From contig NZ_AQGU01000025.1 in NCBI RefSeq assembly GCF_014905615.1, positions 186,001-250,000 on the forward strand: 64,000 nucleotides of DNA, given 5' to 3'. The notes below the pieces were generated by a model. The model made no database searches. It was not told where the DNA came from and saw nothing but the letters and a program-made list of their open reading frames with translations. The position numbers were made by a program, and so were the translations under genes. The first letter of the stretch is position 1. Every line of letters begins with the position of its first letter. Shown here one piece after another: positions 9,297 to 18,982 of the stretch. Origin of the DNA: Pseudoalteromonas aliena SW19 (GTDB lineage Bacteria > Pseudomonadota > Gammaproteobacteria > Enterobacterales > Alteromonadaceae).

Positions 9297-12080
9297 ATGT
9301 CTATGTTCAAACCAAGTATATTAACTTTAGCGTTAACAGCGGCAGGCATATCTAGCTTTGCAACCGTAGCGGCGCAAGAAAATACAATAAAAAAAGATGA
9401 CGTAGAGGTTATCGAAGTTAAAGGCTTTCGTGGCAGCTTAATTGAATCTATAAACACAAAGCGCTTTTCAACACAGGTTGTAGAGTCTATTTCGGCAGAA
9501 GATATTGGTAAATTACCAGATTCATCTATTGCTGAGTCTATTGCGCGTTTACCTGGTTTAACAGCCCAACGTTTAGATGGCCGAGCGAGTCGTGTGAGTG
9601 TTCGTGGTTTCAGTGAAGATGAAAGTGCGACCACTTTTAATGGCCGTGAGCAAGTGTCTATTGGTGACAATCGAGGCGTAGAGTTTGACCTTTACCCATC
9701 TGAAATTATGAGCGGTGTCACTGTTTATAAAACACCTAATGCCAGTATTGAAGCCGAAGGCATCGCTGGTGTTATCGATATGCAAACGGTTAAGCCTTTA
9801 AGCAAAGGCGAACGTGTTGTTATGTTTAATGGTCAGCTTGAAAAAACAAGCTTTGATAAGTTAAACCCAGATGGCGATAACCAAGGTTTCCGTGGCACTT
9901 TTTCGTATATTGACCAATTTGCAGACGACACGATCGGTGTGGCATTCGCGTATAACAAAATGAGTTCACCAAACCAAGAAAAGCGTTGGAACTCGTGGGG
10001 TTACCCAGAATTTACAAGTAATGGTAAAGATTATTCAATTTTAGGTGGGGCTAAACCTTATGTGCGTTCATCTACATTAGATCGTGACTCAGCAATGCTT
10101 GTTATAGAAGCATCTCCGAATGATCGTTTGAATATGACATTTGATGCATTATATGTTGATTTTTCTGATGAAAGAATTTTACGCGGTATTGAAATTCCAT
10201 TCGCATGGGGTCAAGGCAGTATAGATCCAAACAGTGTTACTGTAGACGAAGAGTCCGGTTTTATTACGAGTGCTAAGACGCAAGGGCAACGTGTTGTTGT
10301 TAGAAATGATTATGAAGAACGAAATGCTGAACTAAAGCAATTCGGTTTTAATACAAAATACGATATTAATGATGCATGGTCTGTAGAGTTTGATGCAAGT
10401 GTATCTGAAGTAGAACGTCAGCTTTGGAGTATAGAGAGCTACTCAGGAACTGGTCGCGGAGACAGTAATGGTGTTGCTGATAACTTAGGTTATACCTTTA
10501 ATGGTGGTAATACTGGTGCGCAATTTACCCATGAACTTGATTACAGTGACTATAACTTAATTCAATTAGGTGGGCCGTTATCTTGGGGCGCAAGCTCTGC
10601 GTTAAATGATAGATACGGTCTAAATGATACGCCTTACCAAAATACAGCACAAGATGGCTTCATCAACGCACCAGAAATTAATGATGAGCTTCAAACATTA
10701 AAGTTAGCTGCCAGCAAAGTGCTTGAAAACGATTATATAAGTGCTATTAAATTTGGTCTTTCGTACCGTGACCGTGAAAAAACTAAAAAGTCAGAAGGTT
10801 ATTTTATGACTTTGAAAGATTTTTCACTTGATAACCCAGGTATGGTCTCAGTACCTGAAAAATACCGTTTGGGCACTGCAAGTTTAGACTTCATTGGTAT
10901 GGGTAATATGATTGCTTATGATACTAATGGTCTGGTTAAAGACGGTTACTACAACCTACTACAAGAAAGCTTAACAGATCAAAAACATAAAACGCAGTCT
11001 TGGACAGTACAAGAACAAGTAACGGCTTTATTTTTGCAAGCGGATATTAATACTGAACTAGGGTCGGTCCCAGTTTCGGGTAACATTGGTGTGCGTTATG
11101 TGAAAACTGAGCAATCATCACAAGGCTTTGCTGCGACGACCGAAAACGGTTTAGTTGTGGTATCTCCAACAGACATTAGTCATGATTACTCGCATGTTTT
11201 ACCAAGCTTAAACTTATCATTTGCGGTAGATGAAGAACAAACCATTCGTTTTGGTGCTGCTAAAACTATTTCTCGTGCTCGTTTAGATGAAATGAATGCC
11301 TCTGTTAATGCAACATATAGCCCAACTCAAGATTCTAATGGTAATAACTGGAGTGTCTCTGGTGGTAATCCGCAGCTTGAACCTAAAGAAGCCACTGGTT
11401 TTGATTTAAGCTATGAAAACTACTTCCATGAGGAAGGTTACTTTGCTGCAGCGTATTTCTATAAAGATATTTCTACTTGGATTTTTGACGGTAACTACGC
11501 AATAGATATGACCGGTGTCGCTAATCCATCAACAGGTGAAATACCAGCAAATAGTCAAGGTTCGGGTTCAGGTAAAGTCAATGGTGGTGGCGGTAATCTT
11601 TGGGGTTACGAGCTATCTCTTTCTTTACCATTGAGCATATTTAGTTCATCACTTGAAGGCTTTGGTTTAATTGCTAGCCATACTGGTGTAGAGCAAGATA
11701 TTGAAGATCAAAATGGGACTGAATATAAACTGCCTGGTTTATCAGAGAAGATCGATAGCTTAACTTTTTATTACGAAAGAAATGGCTTCCAAGCGCGTAC
11801 AAGTATGCGTAAACGCTCTGACTTTAAAGGTAATGTTAACGGCTTAGGGCTTGCGGCTACGCAAGTTGATATTAAAGGCGAAACAATTTGGGATATTCAA
11901 ACCGGATATGATTTCGCAGAGTCTGGTATACAGGGCCTTGAAGGGTTATCTGTTACATTCCAAATTCAAAACTTAACGGAAGAACCATTTACTTCTCTTT
12001 CGGGAGATAACAATTTACAAGTACGTGATTACCAAGATTACGGTCGCACTTACTTGTTAGGTTTTAGCTACAAGCTATAA
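9297..12080 (+). CDS. TonB-dependent outer-membrane receptor, probably for maltodextrins
   Basis: A 927-residue outer-membrane receptor that would import oligosaccharides using TonB energy. Signal peptide about residues 1-26 (ends TVAAQE); a TonB-box-like VEVIEVKGFR follows; the plug domain (about 50-165) contains GKLPDSSIAESIARLPGL and VRGFSED; then a beta barrel ending in the usual C-terminal aromatic pattern (YLLGFSYKL). The VEVIEVKGFRGSL opening is typical of the large proteobacterial receptors adjoining glycoside hydrolase loci (Caulobacter MalA group, from memory). First gene of a set with a halogenase-like gene and amylases; operator at 9159. Substrate is inferred from neighbours, not from the sequence itself. 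Confidence 0.93.
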   Translation: MSMFKPSILTLALTAAGISSFATVAAQENTIKKDDVEVIEVKGFRGSLIESINTKRFSTQVVESISAEDIGKLPDSSIAESIARLPGLTAQRLDGRASRVSVRGFSEDESATTFNGREQVSIGDNRGVEFDLYPSEIMSGVTVYKTPNASIEAEGIAGVIDMQTVKPLSKGERVVMFNGQLEKTSFDKLNPDGDNQGFRGTFSYIDQFADDTIGVAFAYNKMSSPNQEKRWNSWGYPEFTSNGKDYSILGGAKPYVRSSTLDRDSAMLVIEASPNDRLNMTFDALYVDFSDERILRGIEIPFAWGQGSIDPNSVTVDEESGFITSAKTQGQRVVVRNDYEERNAELKQFGFNTKYDINDAWSVEFDASVSEVERQLWSIESYSGTGRGDSNGVADNLGYTFNGGNTGAQFTHELDYSDYNLIQLGGPLSWGASSALNDRYGLNDTPYQNTAQDGFINAPEINDELQTLKLAASKVLENDYISAIKFGLSYRDREKTKKSEGYFMTLKDFSLDNPGMVSVPEKYRLGTASLDFIGMGNMIAYDTNGLVKDGYYNLLQESLTDQKHKTQSWTVQEQVTALFLQADINTELGSVPVSGNIGVRYVKTEQSSQGFAATTENGLVVVSPTDISHDYSHVLPSLNLSFAVDEEQTIRFGAAKTISRARLDEMNASVNATYSPTQDSNGNNWSVSGGNPQLEPKEATGFDLSYENYFHEEGYFAAAYFYKDISTWIFDGNYAIDMTGVANPSTGEIPANSQGSGSGKVNGGGGNLWGYELSLSLPLSIFSSSLEGFGLIASHTGVEQDIEDQNGTEYKLPGLSEKIDSLTFYYERNGFQARTSMRKRSDFKGNVNGLGLAATQVDIKGETIWDIQTGYDFAESGIQGLEGLSVTFQIQNLTEEPFTSLSGDNNLQVRDYQDYGRTYLLGFSYKL

Positions 12081-12096
12081 TAAAAATTGTGTGTAG

Positions 12097-12128
12097 AAGC
12101 CCTTGTAATTTGTTTTACAAGGGCTTTT
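12097..12128 (+). terminator. terminator after the TonB receptor gene
   Basis: AAGCCCTTGTAA pairs with TTACAAGGGCTT, followed by a T run. The receptor is probably a separate transcript, or partial read-through feeds the downstream genes. Confidence 0.88.
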
Positions 12129-12189
12129 TTATAGCTAGTTTACCTAACTTTTTAATCATACTTTGATTTAATAAAACGTGGATAATAAG

Positions 12190-13686
12190 ATGAAACCAAT
12201 AAAACACGTCGTGATTGCAGGCGGTGGCACCGCAGGTTGGATCACTGCAGCACTGCTAAATAAAGTGTTAGGTAAAGTAATTAATATCACATTAATAGAG
12301 TCATCATCTATTGGTACAGTGGGAGTGGGCGAAGCAACCATACCGCCTATTATCCAGCTTAATAATGCATTAGGCATTAACGAACAAGAGTTCATAAACG
12401 AAACTAACGCAACAATTAAACTCGGTATTGAATTCGAAAACTGGAAAGCACCAACGCACAGATATATGCATGCGTTTGGCTCGATTGGAAAAGACTTCCC
12501 GTTCTGTGACTTTTATAATTTTTGGTTGAAAGGGCACATTACAGGTTGTGAAGACGAGTTATGGGATTTTTCACTTAATTACCAAGCTGCTAAACAACAT
12601 AAATTTGCGCCTTTAAATACAATTCCTAATACCCAACTACCAGGGCTAAGTTATGCGTATCATTTTGACGCCACACTTTACGCTGAATATTTAAAAAAGC
12701 TGGCAATATCGCGCGGTGTAAAACACATTGATGCCAAAATTAGTGAAGTAACGCAATGCTTAACAACGGGTAATGTAGAAACACTCATACTCGATGATAA
12801 TAAGCAAATCAATGGTGATTTATTTATAGATTGCACGGGGTTGTGTGCGTTGCTTATCGAGAAAACACTCAATACTGGGTTTGTAGATTGGTCTCATTAT
12901 TTACCATGCGATAGTGCCATTGCAGTACAAACAAAATCAAACGATGAATTAAAACCTTATACGCAATCAATTGCGCACAGTGCCGGTTGGCAATGGCAAA
13001 TTCCGCTACAAAGTCGAATAGGCAACGGCTTGGTTTATTGTAGTCGTTATTTATCTGATGAAGACGCAAAGACGTTGTTACTTAATAACTTACCCGCAGA
13101 TCCAATAACAGAGCCACGATTCATTAAATTCAAAACAGGGCGACGCATAAAACAATGGCATAAAAATGTAGTCGCGGTTGGTCTATCAAGTGGCTTTTTA
13201 GAGCCATTGGAATCGACAAGCATTCATTTAATTCAAAGCGCAGTTACGCGGCTGATTAAATTATTTCCGCACCACGGCATTAGCGATGCGTTAGCAAGCG
13301 AGTTTAATAAACAAAGCGTGATTGAAATAGAGCATATTCGTGATTTTATTATTTTGCATTACAAACTTACTGAGCGAGAAGACTCCGCGTTTTGGCGTCA
13401 ATGCATGCAAATGGACATACCGGATTCACTGAATCATAAACTTAATTTATTTAAGCAAACAGGCAAGGTTATGCGCGAAGACGATGAGCTATTTGCCGAA
13501 ATAGCATGGCAACAAGTGATGATTGGGCAAGGTTTGATGCCTGATGATTACAGCACAATTGTTGACTCGTTAACGAATGAGCAGTTAAGTGATTTGTTTA
13601 TTAGTTTAAAAACATTAATAAATTCGACAGTTGAAAAACTGCCTACTCATAAAGAATTTTTAGCCAGTATTAAAAGGGCGTCGTAA
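12190..13686 (+). CDS. tryptophan-halogenase-family flavoprotein of unknown substrate
   Basis: FAD-dependent protein of the tryptophan halogenase (PrnA/RebH) family, 498 residues from the ATG at 12190. A GTG at 12178 would add four residues but has no ribosome site. Visible signatures are the FAD-binding GGGTAGW (11-17), the halogenase lysine in TIKLGIEF (Lys77, equivalent to PrnA Lys79), the WxWxIP motif WQWQIP (267-272) and the GFLEPLEST segment that carries the catalytic Glu. Members of this family are common beside TonB receptors of marine and plant bacteria without any natural-product genes; their role there is not settled. The stop overlaps the next start by one base (TAATG), so it is cotranscribed and translationally coupled with the downstream GH13 gene. 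Confidence 0.88.
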   Translation: MKPIKHVVIAGGGTAGWITAALLNKVLGKVINITLIESSSIGTVGVGEATIPPIIQLNNALGINEQEFINETNATIKLGIEFENWKAPTHRYMHAFGSIGKDFPFCDFYNFWLKGHITGCEDELWDFSLNYQAAKQHKFAPLNTIPNTQLPGLSYAYHFDATLYAEYLKKLAISRGVKHIDAKISEVTQCLTTGNVETLILDDNKQINGDLFIDCTGLCALLIEKTLNTGFVDWSHYLPCDSAIAVQTKSNDELKPYTQSIAHSAGWQWQIPLQSRIGNGLVYCSRYLSDEDAKTLLLNNLPADPITEPRFIKFKTGRRIKQWHKNVVAVGLSSGFLEPLESTSIHLIQSAVTRLIKLFPHHGISDALASEFNKQSVIEIEHIRDFIILHYKLTEREDSAFWRQCMQMDIPDSLNHKLNLFKQTGKVMREDDELFAEIAWQQVMIGQGLMPDDYSTIVDSLTNEQLSDLFISLKTLINSTVEKLPTHKEFLASIKRAS

Positions 13687-15530
13687 TGCGATTTATACAG
13701 CAAGTACTCTTACTCTGTTTATGTACTATAACAAGCATGTCATATGCACTGAGCGTTGAGCCTGCTAACTGGTGGGTGGGCATGAAAAAAAACACAATTA
13801 CGCTGATGTTGCATGAACAAAACATTGCAAACACCCAGTTTAAGCTTTTACCTTATCAAGGGGTTGAGCTAACCAATGCGACGCGCACCGAAAACCCTAA
13901 TTACGTATTTTTACATGTAACCATTAGCGATACAGCCCAAGCTGGAACATTAAAATTTAATAGCAGTGATAATAATAATTTTAGTTTTTCTTTACTTGAG
14001 AGAACAAAAAATAGTGCTGAGCGAGAAGGTTTTAGCAGCAAAGATACAGTGTACTTAATTAACCCTGACCGTTTTGTAAATGGCGATAAACAAAATGACA
14101 CCGTGAGCGGTATGTTGGAGAAAGTAAATCCAACATTTAAAGGAGGGCGTCATGGCGGTGACATTCAAGGTGTTATTAATGCATTGCCTTATTTAAAAGA
14201 TTTAGGTATTACACAGTTGTGGTTAACGCCGGTGCTTGAAAATAACATGCCTGATTACTCTTATCACGGTTATGCTATTACCGATTTTTATAACGTAGAC
14301 CCACGCATGGGTTCTAACTCACTTTATAAATCGCTTTCAATAAAGGCCAAAGACCAGGGGATTGGTCTTGTTATGGATATGGTGCTTAATCACTTTGGTG
14401 CTGAGCATAAATGGATGAAGGATAAACCGAGCAAAGATTGGATCAATTTTAATGGTGAATTTAAAAATGGTAAAAATGCGACAAGTCATGCCCGCCAAAC
14501 AATTCAAGATCCACACGCAAGCGAGTACGATAAACGTCAATTTAACGATGGCTGGTTTGTAGCCAGCATGCCAGATTTAAATCAGCGTCAGCCACTTTTG
14601 AGCGAGTATTTAATTCAAAATGCGCTGTGGTGGATCGAATATGCTGATTTAAGCGGGATTCGTGTAGACACTTATTCTTATTCAGATAAAGCATTTTTAA
14701 CAGCGTGGACAAAGGCCATTATGGATGAATACCCACACTTTAATATTGTTGGTGAAGAATGGACCTCAAACCCCGCTATCGCGTCATATTGGCAGCGCAA
14801 AAAGGTGAATCAAGACGGCTATACGTCAAGCTTACCGAGCATTATGGATTTTTCATTACAAGAGGCGTTAATTCAGGCGCTAAATGAAGAAGAAAGCTGG
14901 AGTACAGGCTGGGTTAAAGTATACCAATCGTTGGCCAATGACTTTCTATACCCTGATACAGATAACATTATGGTATTTGCTGATAACCATGATATGAGCC
15001 GTGTTTACACTGAACTTAAACAAGATTTAGCCAAAACAAAAATGGCAATGACCATGTTATTGACGACACGGGGTATCCCACAAATCTACTACGGTACTGA
15101 AGTACTACTCGATAACACCCCAAGTAAAGATCACGGAGATATACGCATTGATTTCCCCGGTGGATTTGAACACCAACAGGCAAATGCATTTACAGGTGAG
15201 GACTTAACAGCTGATCAACACAGCATGCACACAATGATGTCTGCTTTACTTCATTTTAGAAAAACCAGCCCAGCGCTCACTAACGGTAAATTAACTCACT
15301 TTAGCCCAAAAAATGGCGTGTATAGTTATGCACGACTTAGCGATGAGCAAACAGTTTTAGTGTTTTTAAATAAAAATGCTCAAACCATTAACCAAGAACT
15401 TGATTATATGAAAGAAGTTTTACCACATAATACAAAAGCTAAAGACATACTAAGTAATGAAACGCATATGCTTAAAAGTAAACTCACACTAAAACCCATG
15501 AGCGCAACCGTATTAGTCATTAACAAATAA
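13686..15530 (+). CDS. secreted GH13 neopullulanase/cyclomaltodextrinase-like enzyme (SusA type)
   Basis: Splits alpha-1,4 bonds of maltodextrins, cyclodextrins or pullulan, probably in the periplasm. It has a signal peptide (1-22, TSMSYALS), an N-terminal beta domain (about 23-110, starting EPANWWVGM, as in the Cyc-maltodext_N domain of SusA-like enzymes) and then the GH13 barrel: DMVLNHFGAEH (231-241), nucleophile Asp328 in SGIRVDTYSY, acid/base Glu357 in VGEEW, Asp436 in ADNHDMSRV. 614 residues matches the family. The start codon overlaps the halogenase-like stop by one base. Full-length with all catalytic residues. Confidence 0.92.
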   Translation: MRFIQQVLLLCLCTITSMSYALSVEPANWWVGMKKNTITLMLHEQNIANTQFKLLPYQGVELTNATRTENPNYVFLHVTISDTAQAGTLKFNSSDNNNFSFSLLERTKNSAEREGFSSKDTVYLINPDRFVNGDKQNDTVSGMLEKVNPTFKGGRHGGDIQGVINALPYLKDLGITQLWLTPVLENNMPDYSYHGYAITDFYNVDPRMGSNSLYKSLSIKAKDQGIGLVMDMVLNHFGAEHKWMKDKPSKDWINFNGEFKNGKNATSHARQTIQDPHASEYDKRQFNDGWFVASMPDLNQRQPLLSEYLIQNALWWIEYADLSGIRVDTYSYSDKAFLTAWTKAIMDEYPHFNIVGEEWTSNPAIASYWQRKKVNQDGYTSSLPSIMDFSLQEALIQALNEEESWSTGWVKVYQSLANDFLYPDTDNIMVFADNHDMSRVYTELKQDLAKTKMAMTMLLTTRGIPQIYYGTEVLLDNTPSKDHGDIRIDFPGGFEHQQANAFTGEDLTADQHSMHTMMSALLHFRKTSPALTNGKLTHFSPKNGVYSYARLSDEQTVLVFLNKNAQTINQELDYMKEVLPHNTKAKDILSNETHMLKSKLTLKPMSATVLVINK

Positions 15531-15542
15531 TGAATTAGCTCC

Positions 15543-15556
15543 TGAATACGTATGCA
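15543..15556. promoter_or_regulatory. LacI-type operator candidate, site 3 (before GH13 lipoprotein)
   Basis: TGAATACGTATGCA, identical to 9159-9172, in the 81-bp gap before the next GH13 gene. It implies that this gene, the permease and the glucoamylase form a second transcript under the same regulator. Confidence 0.7.
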
Positions 15557-15611
15557 GCTACTGTATGGCGGCTGTTGTTATCTTTAGTATAAAGCTATCA
15601 CTGACATAGAA

Positions 15612-17483
15612 ATGACACACATAATGAAAAAAACAATGTATGCACCTGTACTGCTTTGCAGTGCGCTTTTTATAAATGCATGTGCAGATGATGAAGTTAC
15701 GCAAACGCAAGTTATTGCACAAAAGCAAAATGAATTAACTAAGCCTGTTGTTTATCAAGTTTTTACGCGCTTATTTGGTAATACGCATACTACAAACACG
15801 CCTTGGGGAACGATAGAGCAAAATGGCGTAGGTAAGTTTGCCGACTTTAATGATGCCGCTCTCAAAGGTATAAAGGAGCTGGGAACAACGCACGTTTGGT
15901 ATACCGGCGTATTACATCATGCTCTCGTTGGAGATTACACCGAGTACGGTATAAAGCAAGACGACCCTGATGTTGTAAAGGGACGAGCAGGTTCGCCGTA
16001 CGCAATAAAAGATTATTATGATGTAAACCCTGATTTAGCCATTAATGTAGCCAGAAGACTCGATGAGTTTAGTGCGTTAATTGAGCGCACTCACAGCCAT
16101 GGTATGAAAGTGGTTATTGATATCGTGCCTAATCATGTGGCACGTAATTATCACTCTGTTGCCAAACCTAAAGGTGTCAAAGACTTTGGTGAGCAAGACG
16201 ACACCAGCAAAGCGTACGATAAAAACAATAACTTTTACTATGTACCAGGGCAGTCTTTTCAAGTGCCTGCATCGGCGACTTATCAGGTATTAGGTGGTAA
16301 CAATCATCCATTAGCAGATGGTTTTTTTGACGAAACACCCGCCAAATGGACAGGTAATGGTGCTCGTTCTCCAAAACCAGATATGAACGATTGGTACGAA
16401 ACAGTTAAAGTTAACTACGGAGTAAAGCCCGATGGGAGTTATGATTTTCCTACATTGCCCAAAGAGTTAGAAAACCAAGATTACCGCGCCCATTTTGCTT
16501 TTTGGCAAAATAAAGAGTTACCTAATAGTTGGTATAAATTCAGAGATATCACCCTTTACTGGCTTGATAAAGGCGTTGATGGTTTTAGGTATGACATGGC
16601 CGAAATGGTGTCAGTTGAATTTTGGAGTTTTTTAAACTCATCAATAAAAATGCAAAAACCTGATGCATTTTTACTTGCCGAAGTTTACAACCCACAAATG
16701 TACCGTGCTTATATCCATCAAGGTAAAATGGACTATTTATACGATAAAGTCGGTTTTTACGATACCTTAAAAGCAATTATGCAAAGCAAGCAACCTGCAA
16801 ACACTATTTTTGATGCGCAGCAACAGGTTACTGATATTGAACAGCACATGCTGCACTTTTTAGAAAATCACGACGAACAACGTATCGCAAGCCCAGACTT
16901 TGCAGGCAAAGCTGTGTGGGGTAAACCAGCCATGGTGGTTTCAAACCTGATTAGCCGTGCACCCACCTTATTATATTTTGGCCAAGATGTAGGGGAAGAT
17001 GGCTCTGAAAATGCAGGTTTTGGCTCACCAACCCGCACCAGTATTTTTGATTACATTGGCGTACCAGCGCATCAAGCATGGATGAACAATGGCAAATTTG
17101 ATGGCGCTAACCTTACTATTGAACAGGTCAATCTTCGTCAATATTACAAATCAATTATGGCCCTTAATGATATGCCTGCGGTTGTTGGCGGCGATATGCA
17201 TCCGCTAAACGTGGTTGGCAGTGAAGCTGTGGTGGGTTTTTCACGTTCGTTAGGTAATCAATCAATTTTTGTTGTTAGTAATTTTAGTGAACAAGCGCAA
17301 ACCATAACGGTTACTTTAAATAAAAATCAAACAAGTAAAGTAGATACAGCGGATGCTTTACACGATTTACTTGAAAATAATAACGGTATTTTAGTATCAA
17401 AAAATGCGAATGGCGCTTCATTCACCCTCACTTTAGGTCCACTTAGTAGCGCGGTATTAACGAATAAGGCAAAAAATGAATAA
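15612..17483 (+). CDS. GH13 alpha-amylase lipoprotein
   Basis: A 623-residue alpha-amylase-type hydrolase attached to a membrane by lipidation. Signal peptide with lipobox INAC (Cys24), then the GH13 barrel with VVIDIVPNHVARN, nucleophile Asp328 in GFRYDMAEM, acid/base Glu357 in LLAEVYNP, Asp421 in LENHDEQRI. The N-terminus up to about 45 is a linker. A second ATG at 15624 (MKKTMYAP) is an equally good start; neither has a strong ribosome site. Its last eight bases overlap the permease start (ATGAATAA), so the two are coupled. Probably cuts longer maltodextrins at the cell envelope after uptake through the TonB receptor. Confidence 0.92.
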   Translation: MTHIMKKTMYAPVLLCSALFINACADDEVTQTQVIAQKQNELTKPVVYQVFTRLFGNTHTTNTPWGTIEQNGVGKFADFNDAALKGIKELGTTHVWYTGVLHHALVGDYTEYGIKQDDPDVVKGRAGSPYAIKDYYDVNPDLAINVARRLDEFSALIERTHSHGMKVVIDIVPNHVARNYHSVAKPKGVKDFGEQDDTSKAYDKNNNFYYVPGQSFQVPASATYQVLGGNNHPLADGFFDETPAKWTGNGARSPKPDMNDWYETVKVNYGVKPDGSYDFPTLPKELENQDYRAHFAFWQNKELPNSWYKFRDITLYWLDKGVDGFRYDMAEMVSVEFWSFLNSSIKMQKPDAFLLAEVYNPQMYRAYIHQGKMDYLYDKVGFYDTLKAIMQSKQPANTIFDAQQQVTDIEQHMLHFLENHDEQRIASPDFAGKAVWGKPAMVVSNLISRAPTLLYFGQDVGEDGSENAGFGSPTRTSIFDYIGVPAHQAWMNNGKFDGANLTIEQVNLRQYYKSIMALNDMPAVVGGDMHPLNVVGSEAVVGFSRSLGNQSIFVVSNFSEQAQTITVTLNKNQTSKVDTADALHDLLENNNGILVSKNANGASFTLTLGPLSSAVLTNKAKNE

Positions 17484-18972
17484 TAATTATGACAGCAATA
17501 AACCAAACCTAAGTTTTTGGCAAATATGGAATATGTGCTTTGGTTTTTTAGGTATTCAATTTGGTTTTGCTCTGCAAAACGGTAATGTGAGCCGTATTTT
17601 TCAAACCCTTGGCGCACAAGTGGATGATATTCCTATTTTGTGGGTAGCAGCGCCACTAACCGGTTTAATCGTTCAACCTATTATTGGTTATTGGAGCGAT
17701 AAAACGTGGTGTCGTCTTGGTCGTCGTCGTCCATTTTTCTTTATGGGCGCAATATTAACAACCATTGCATTGTTTCTTATGCCACATTCGCCAACATTGT
17801 GGATTGCCGCTGGTATGTTGTGGATTATGGATGCATCTATCAATGTCACAATGGAGCCATTTAGAGCGCTTGTAGGCGATAACTTGCCAGAAAAGCAACG
17901 TGCGACAGGGTATGGTTTGCAAAGTTTTTTCATTGGTATTGGTGCAGTTTTGGCATCAGCACTGCCATGGATGATGACCAATTGGTTTGATGTGAGCAAC
18001 ACCGCAGCCATTGGTGAAATACCCGATTCAGTTAAGTACTCGTTTTACTGGGGCGGCGTTGTTTTACTAGCCACCGTGTTGTGGACTGTTGCAAAAACTA
18101 AAGAATACACCCCTGAGCAATTAGCTGAATTTGAAAAGCAAACTGCCAAACCGACTAACACCGCATTAGTAGATATTAACTTTAATAAAGGTGCCATTAT
18201 TTTTGTGGTGCTTGGTTTAGCGACCCTTGCATTAGTAATGGGCTTATCGCTTGAAAAAGAGTTATACCTACTTGCTGGTGGCTTATTAGCTTTTGGTATT
18301 GTGCAATGGATAGCAGCGGCACTTAAAAGGGCTAATAAAACCCAAGGGGGCTTTTATCAAGTAGTGCAAGATGTATTTACAATGCCAACTGCGATGAAGC
18401 AATTAGCTTGGGTGCAATTTTTTAGTTGGTTTACCTTATTTGCAATGTGGATTTATACCACGTCGGCAGTAACAAGCTTTCATTATGGTAGTAGCGATAC
18501 AACATCAAAAGCGTTTAACGATGGCGCTGATTGGGTCGGTATTTTATTTGCTGCCTACAATGGCTTCGCTGCTATTGCCGCAATGTGCATTCCATTCTTA
18601 GTTAAAAAAATGGGCTTAAAAGGCGCGCATTGTTTTAACTTATTACTAGGCGCATTAGGCCTTGCCAGCTTTATGTTTATAACAGACCCTAAAATGTTAC
18701 TTATTCCTATGATCGGCGTTGGTTTTGCGTGGGCTTCTATACTCTCATTGCCTTATGCGATGCTAAGTAACTCATTACCGAGTAATAAAATGGGCGTTTA
18801 TATGGGGATATTTAACTTTTTTATAGTTATTCCACAGCTACTTGCAGCCAGTATTTTAGGGCTTATTTTGCGCCATGTATTTTCTAATCAGCCTATTTAT
18901 GCCTTGTTAATTGGTGCTGCGTCTTTTGTATTAGCAGCCATTGCTGTTATGCGCGTTAAAAATTCTAATTAA
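17476..18972 (+). CDS. MFS sugar permease (GPH/SLC45-like), maltose/maltodextrin uptake
   Basis: A 498-residue inner-membrane transporter with about 12 membrane segments. The loop GYWSDKTWCRLGRRRPFF (about residues 70-88) is the RxGRRRP signature of SLC45/GPH-type disaccharide:cation symporters. The family in Alteromonadales includes maltose carriers, and the position between an amylase and a glucoamylase supports maltose or glucose-oligomer transport across the inner membrane. The start overlaps the preceding stop by eight bases; the glucoamylase follows after 10 bases. Substrate is inferred from context. Confidence 0.88.
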   Translation: MNNNYDSNKPNLSFWQIWNMCFGFLGIQFGFALQNGNVSRIFQTLGAQVDDIPILWVAAPLTGLIVQPIIGYWSDKTWCRLGRRRPFFFMGAILTTIALFLMPHSPTLWIAAGMLWIMDASINVTMEPFRALVGDNLPEKQRATGYGLQSFFIGIGAVLASALPWMMTNWFDVSNTAAIGEIPDSVKYSFYWGGVVLLATVLWTVAKTKEYTPEQLAEFEKQTAKPTNTALVDINFNKGAIIFVVLGLATLALVMGLSLEKELYLLAGGLLAFGIVQWIAAALKRANKTQGGFYQVVQDVFTMPTAMKQLAWVQFFSWFTLFAMWIYTTSAVTSFHYGSSDTTSKAFNDGADWVGILFAAYNGFAAIAAMCIPFLVKKMGLKGAHCFNLLLGALGLASFMFITDPKMLLIPMIGVGFAWASILSLPYAMLSNSLPSNKMGVYMGIFNFFIVIPQLLAASILGLILRHVFSNQPIYALLIGAASFVLAAIAVMRVKNSN

Positions 18973-18982
18973 GAGTAAAAAA

